The translations under genes and the position numbers were made by a program. From Sphaerisporangium melleum (lineage in GTDB: Bacteria > Actinomycetota > Actinomycetes > Streptosporangiales > Streptosporangiaceae), in the NCBI RefSeq assembly GCF_014646695.1, contig NZ_BMNT01000034.1:45180-108401 (forward strand): DNA of 63,222 nucleotides, given 5' to 3'. Numbering within the stretch: the stretch's first letter is position 1; every line of letters starts with the position of its first letter. Shown in pieces: positions 62,606-63,222 of the stretch. The notes beneath the pieces were generated by a model that saw only the letters and a list, made by a program, of their open reading frames with translations, was not told the origin of the DNA and did not search any database.

Positions 62606-63222
62606 ATGGAAAGCGAAGTGTCGAACGGGCTTCCACCCAAGCGGCCGTGGTGGACACGGCGAGCCGCACCAACATGGACGCCTCCCGGCGAGGTGGAGGG
62701 CGAGCCATGGACTCCCCAGGTGGTGCTGCCCATCACCTTGGTCATGCTGGCCGGGTTCGCGCTGACGACGATCATCAACGTCCTGCTGACCGATCCGGAC
62801 CCGGCCCGGCTCCTCGGCTTCGCCGTCTGTCTTCCGGTGGTCTTCACCCTCCAGCTCGCCCACTCGCTGGCCGGCCCCCGATATTGGCCGGCCCGCGTCA
62901 GGACCATCACCCTGTCGGTCCAGTGCCTGGCGACCTACCTGCCGTTCACCTGGCTCGGCAGCGCGTGGGGGTCGATGGTGGGGCTGCTGGCCGGATCCGT
63001 GCTGCTCACGGTGCCCGGCCCCGGGCGCTGGGCCCTGTACGCGGCCAGCGGCGCGGCGATCCAGCCGCTGCTCGCCGCCCAGGGGGTGCCCCCGATCGGC
63101 CTGATCTACGGAGTCGGCTTCACGCTGCTCACCGGCCTGGTGGTCTACGGGATGAGTTCGCTGTCGACGCTGGTGGCCGAACTGTACGCCGCCCGCGGCA
63201 AACTCGCCCGCATGGCCGTCAC
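62606..63222 (+). CDS. Membrane sensor histidine kinase, N-terminal part, cut by the window edge
   Basis: The frame opens at ATG 62606 (GGGAG just upstream) and runs to the last base. A 40-residue basic/Trp-rich cytoplasmic start (LPPKRPWWTRRAAPTW) is followed by about six hydrophobic segments. It then reads STLVAELYAARGKLARMAVT, the coiled linker that leads into the HisKA_3 dimerisation domain of NarL/DesK-type kinases. The catalytic part is beyond the right edge. A response regulator probably follows. Its target may be the TOMM genes to its left, by position only. Confidence 0.75.
   Translation, partial: MESEVSNGLPPKRPWWTRRAAPTWTPPGEVEGEPWTPQVVLPITLVMLAGFALTTIINVLLTDPDPARLLGFAVCLPVVFTLQLAHSLAGPRYWPARVRTITLSVQCLATYLPFTWLGSAWGSMVGLLAGSVLLTVPGPGRWALYAASGAAIQPLLAAQGVPPIGLIYGVGFTLLTGLVVYGMSSLSTLVAELYAARGKLARMAV

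Overview
The window is very GC-rich, with overlapping start/stop codons, frequent GTG/TTG starts, a LAL-type LuxR regulator, SpoIIE/STAS partner-switching genes and several natural-product loci. This points to a filamentous actinomycete (Streptomycetales/Streptosporangiales type). I cannot place it more finely from sequence alone. No rRNA, tRNA, CRISPR array, insertion sequence or prophage was recognised.

Layout. (1) 1-5828: accessory and housekeeping genes. These are a CHASE3 sensor kinase cut by the left edge, a luciferase-like monooxygenase with an FMN reductase, RNase HII, a secreted protein made almost wholly of Trp-containing decapeptide repeats, a sirtuin and a small hypothetical protein. 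(2) 5915-30657: the centrepiece, a putative amino-group-carrier-protein (AmCP) gene cluster. A LAL regulator faces a 2OG-Fe(II) dioxygenase, a LysW-type carrier, a LysX ligase, a LysY reductase, a LysZ-LysK fusion and a split transketolase. Then come an HK97-fold/encapsulin-like protein, a PAPS-type sulfotransferase, an SDR, and CysD/CysN. A strong hairpin at 20649-20695 separates this from a second block: two GT2 glycosyltransferases, a radical SAM enzyme, a flavin monooxygenase, a sugar-efflux-type MFS transporter, a PIG-L deacetylase and a GH3 glycosidase. A strong terminator at 30671 closes it. (3) 30840-41473: an orphan response regulator, a HupE/UreJ-like membrane protein, a giant secreted metallophosphoesterase with three copies of a cysteine-bearing repeat, an NLP (NPP1) secreted protein and a TAT-exported TolB/amidohydrolase protein. 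(4) 41506-50159: a quinone-reductase-like dehydrogenase, a serine hydrolase and a signalling island (1390-residue kinase/REC/PP2C/HATPase hybrid, second PP2C phosphatase, two STAS proteins). (5) 50241-51354: an XRE regulator divergent from a methionine aminopeptidase. (6) 51416-56748: a leftward acyl-CoA ligase/acyl-CoA dehydrogenase/ALDH/SRPBCC operon whose ligase carries an exact 54-bp tandem duplication. (7) 57275-63222: a TOMM (azole-forming RiPP) locus with a fused cyclodehydratase, a SagB-type dehydrogenase and a candidate precursor peptide, then a sensor kinase cut by the right edge.

How the AmCP cluster could work (inference): LysX loads an amino acid, probably glutamate, on the C-terminal Glu of the carrier. 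The LysZ domain and LysY convert its side chain to the semialdehyde. The transketolase pair adds a two-carbon ketol unit, as in the vazabitide/ficellomycin/azinomycin-type logic. The SDR and oxygenases tailor it, CysDN and the sulfotransferase install a sulfate that could serve as a leaving group, and the LysK domain releases the product. The second block adds and trims a sugar and exports the product. The HK97-fold protein may be a natural-product encapsulin or a repurposed capsid-fold protein. No LysJ-type aminotransferase, APS kinase or NRPS/PKS is visible here.
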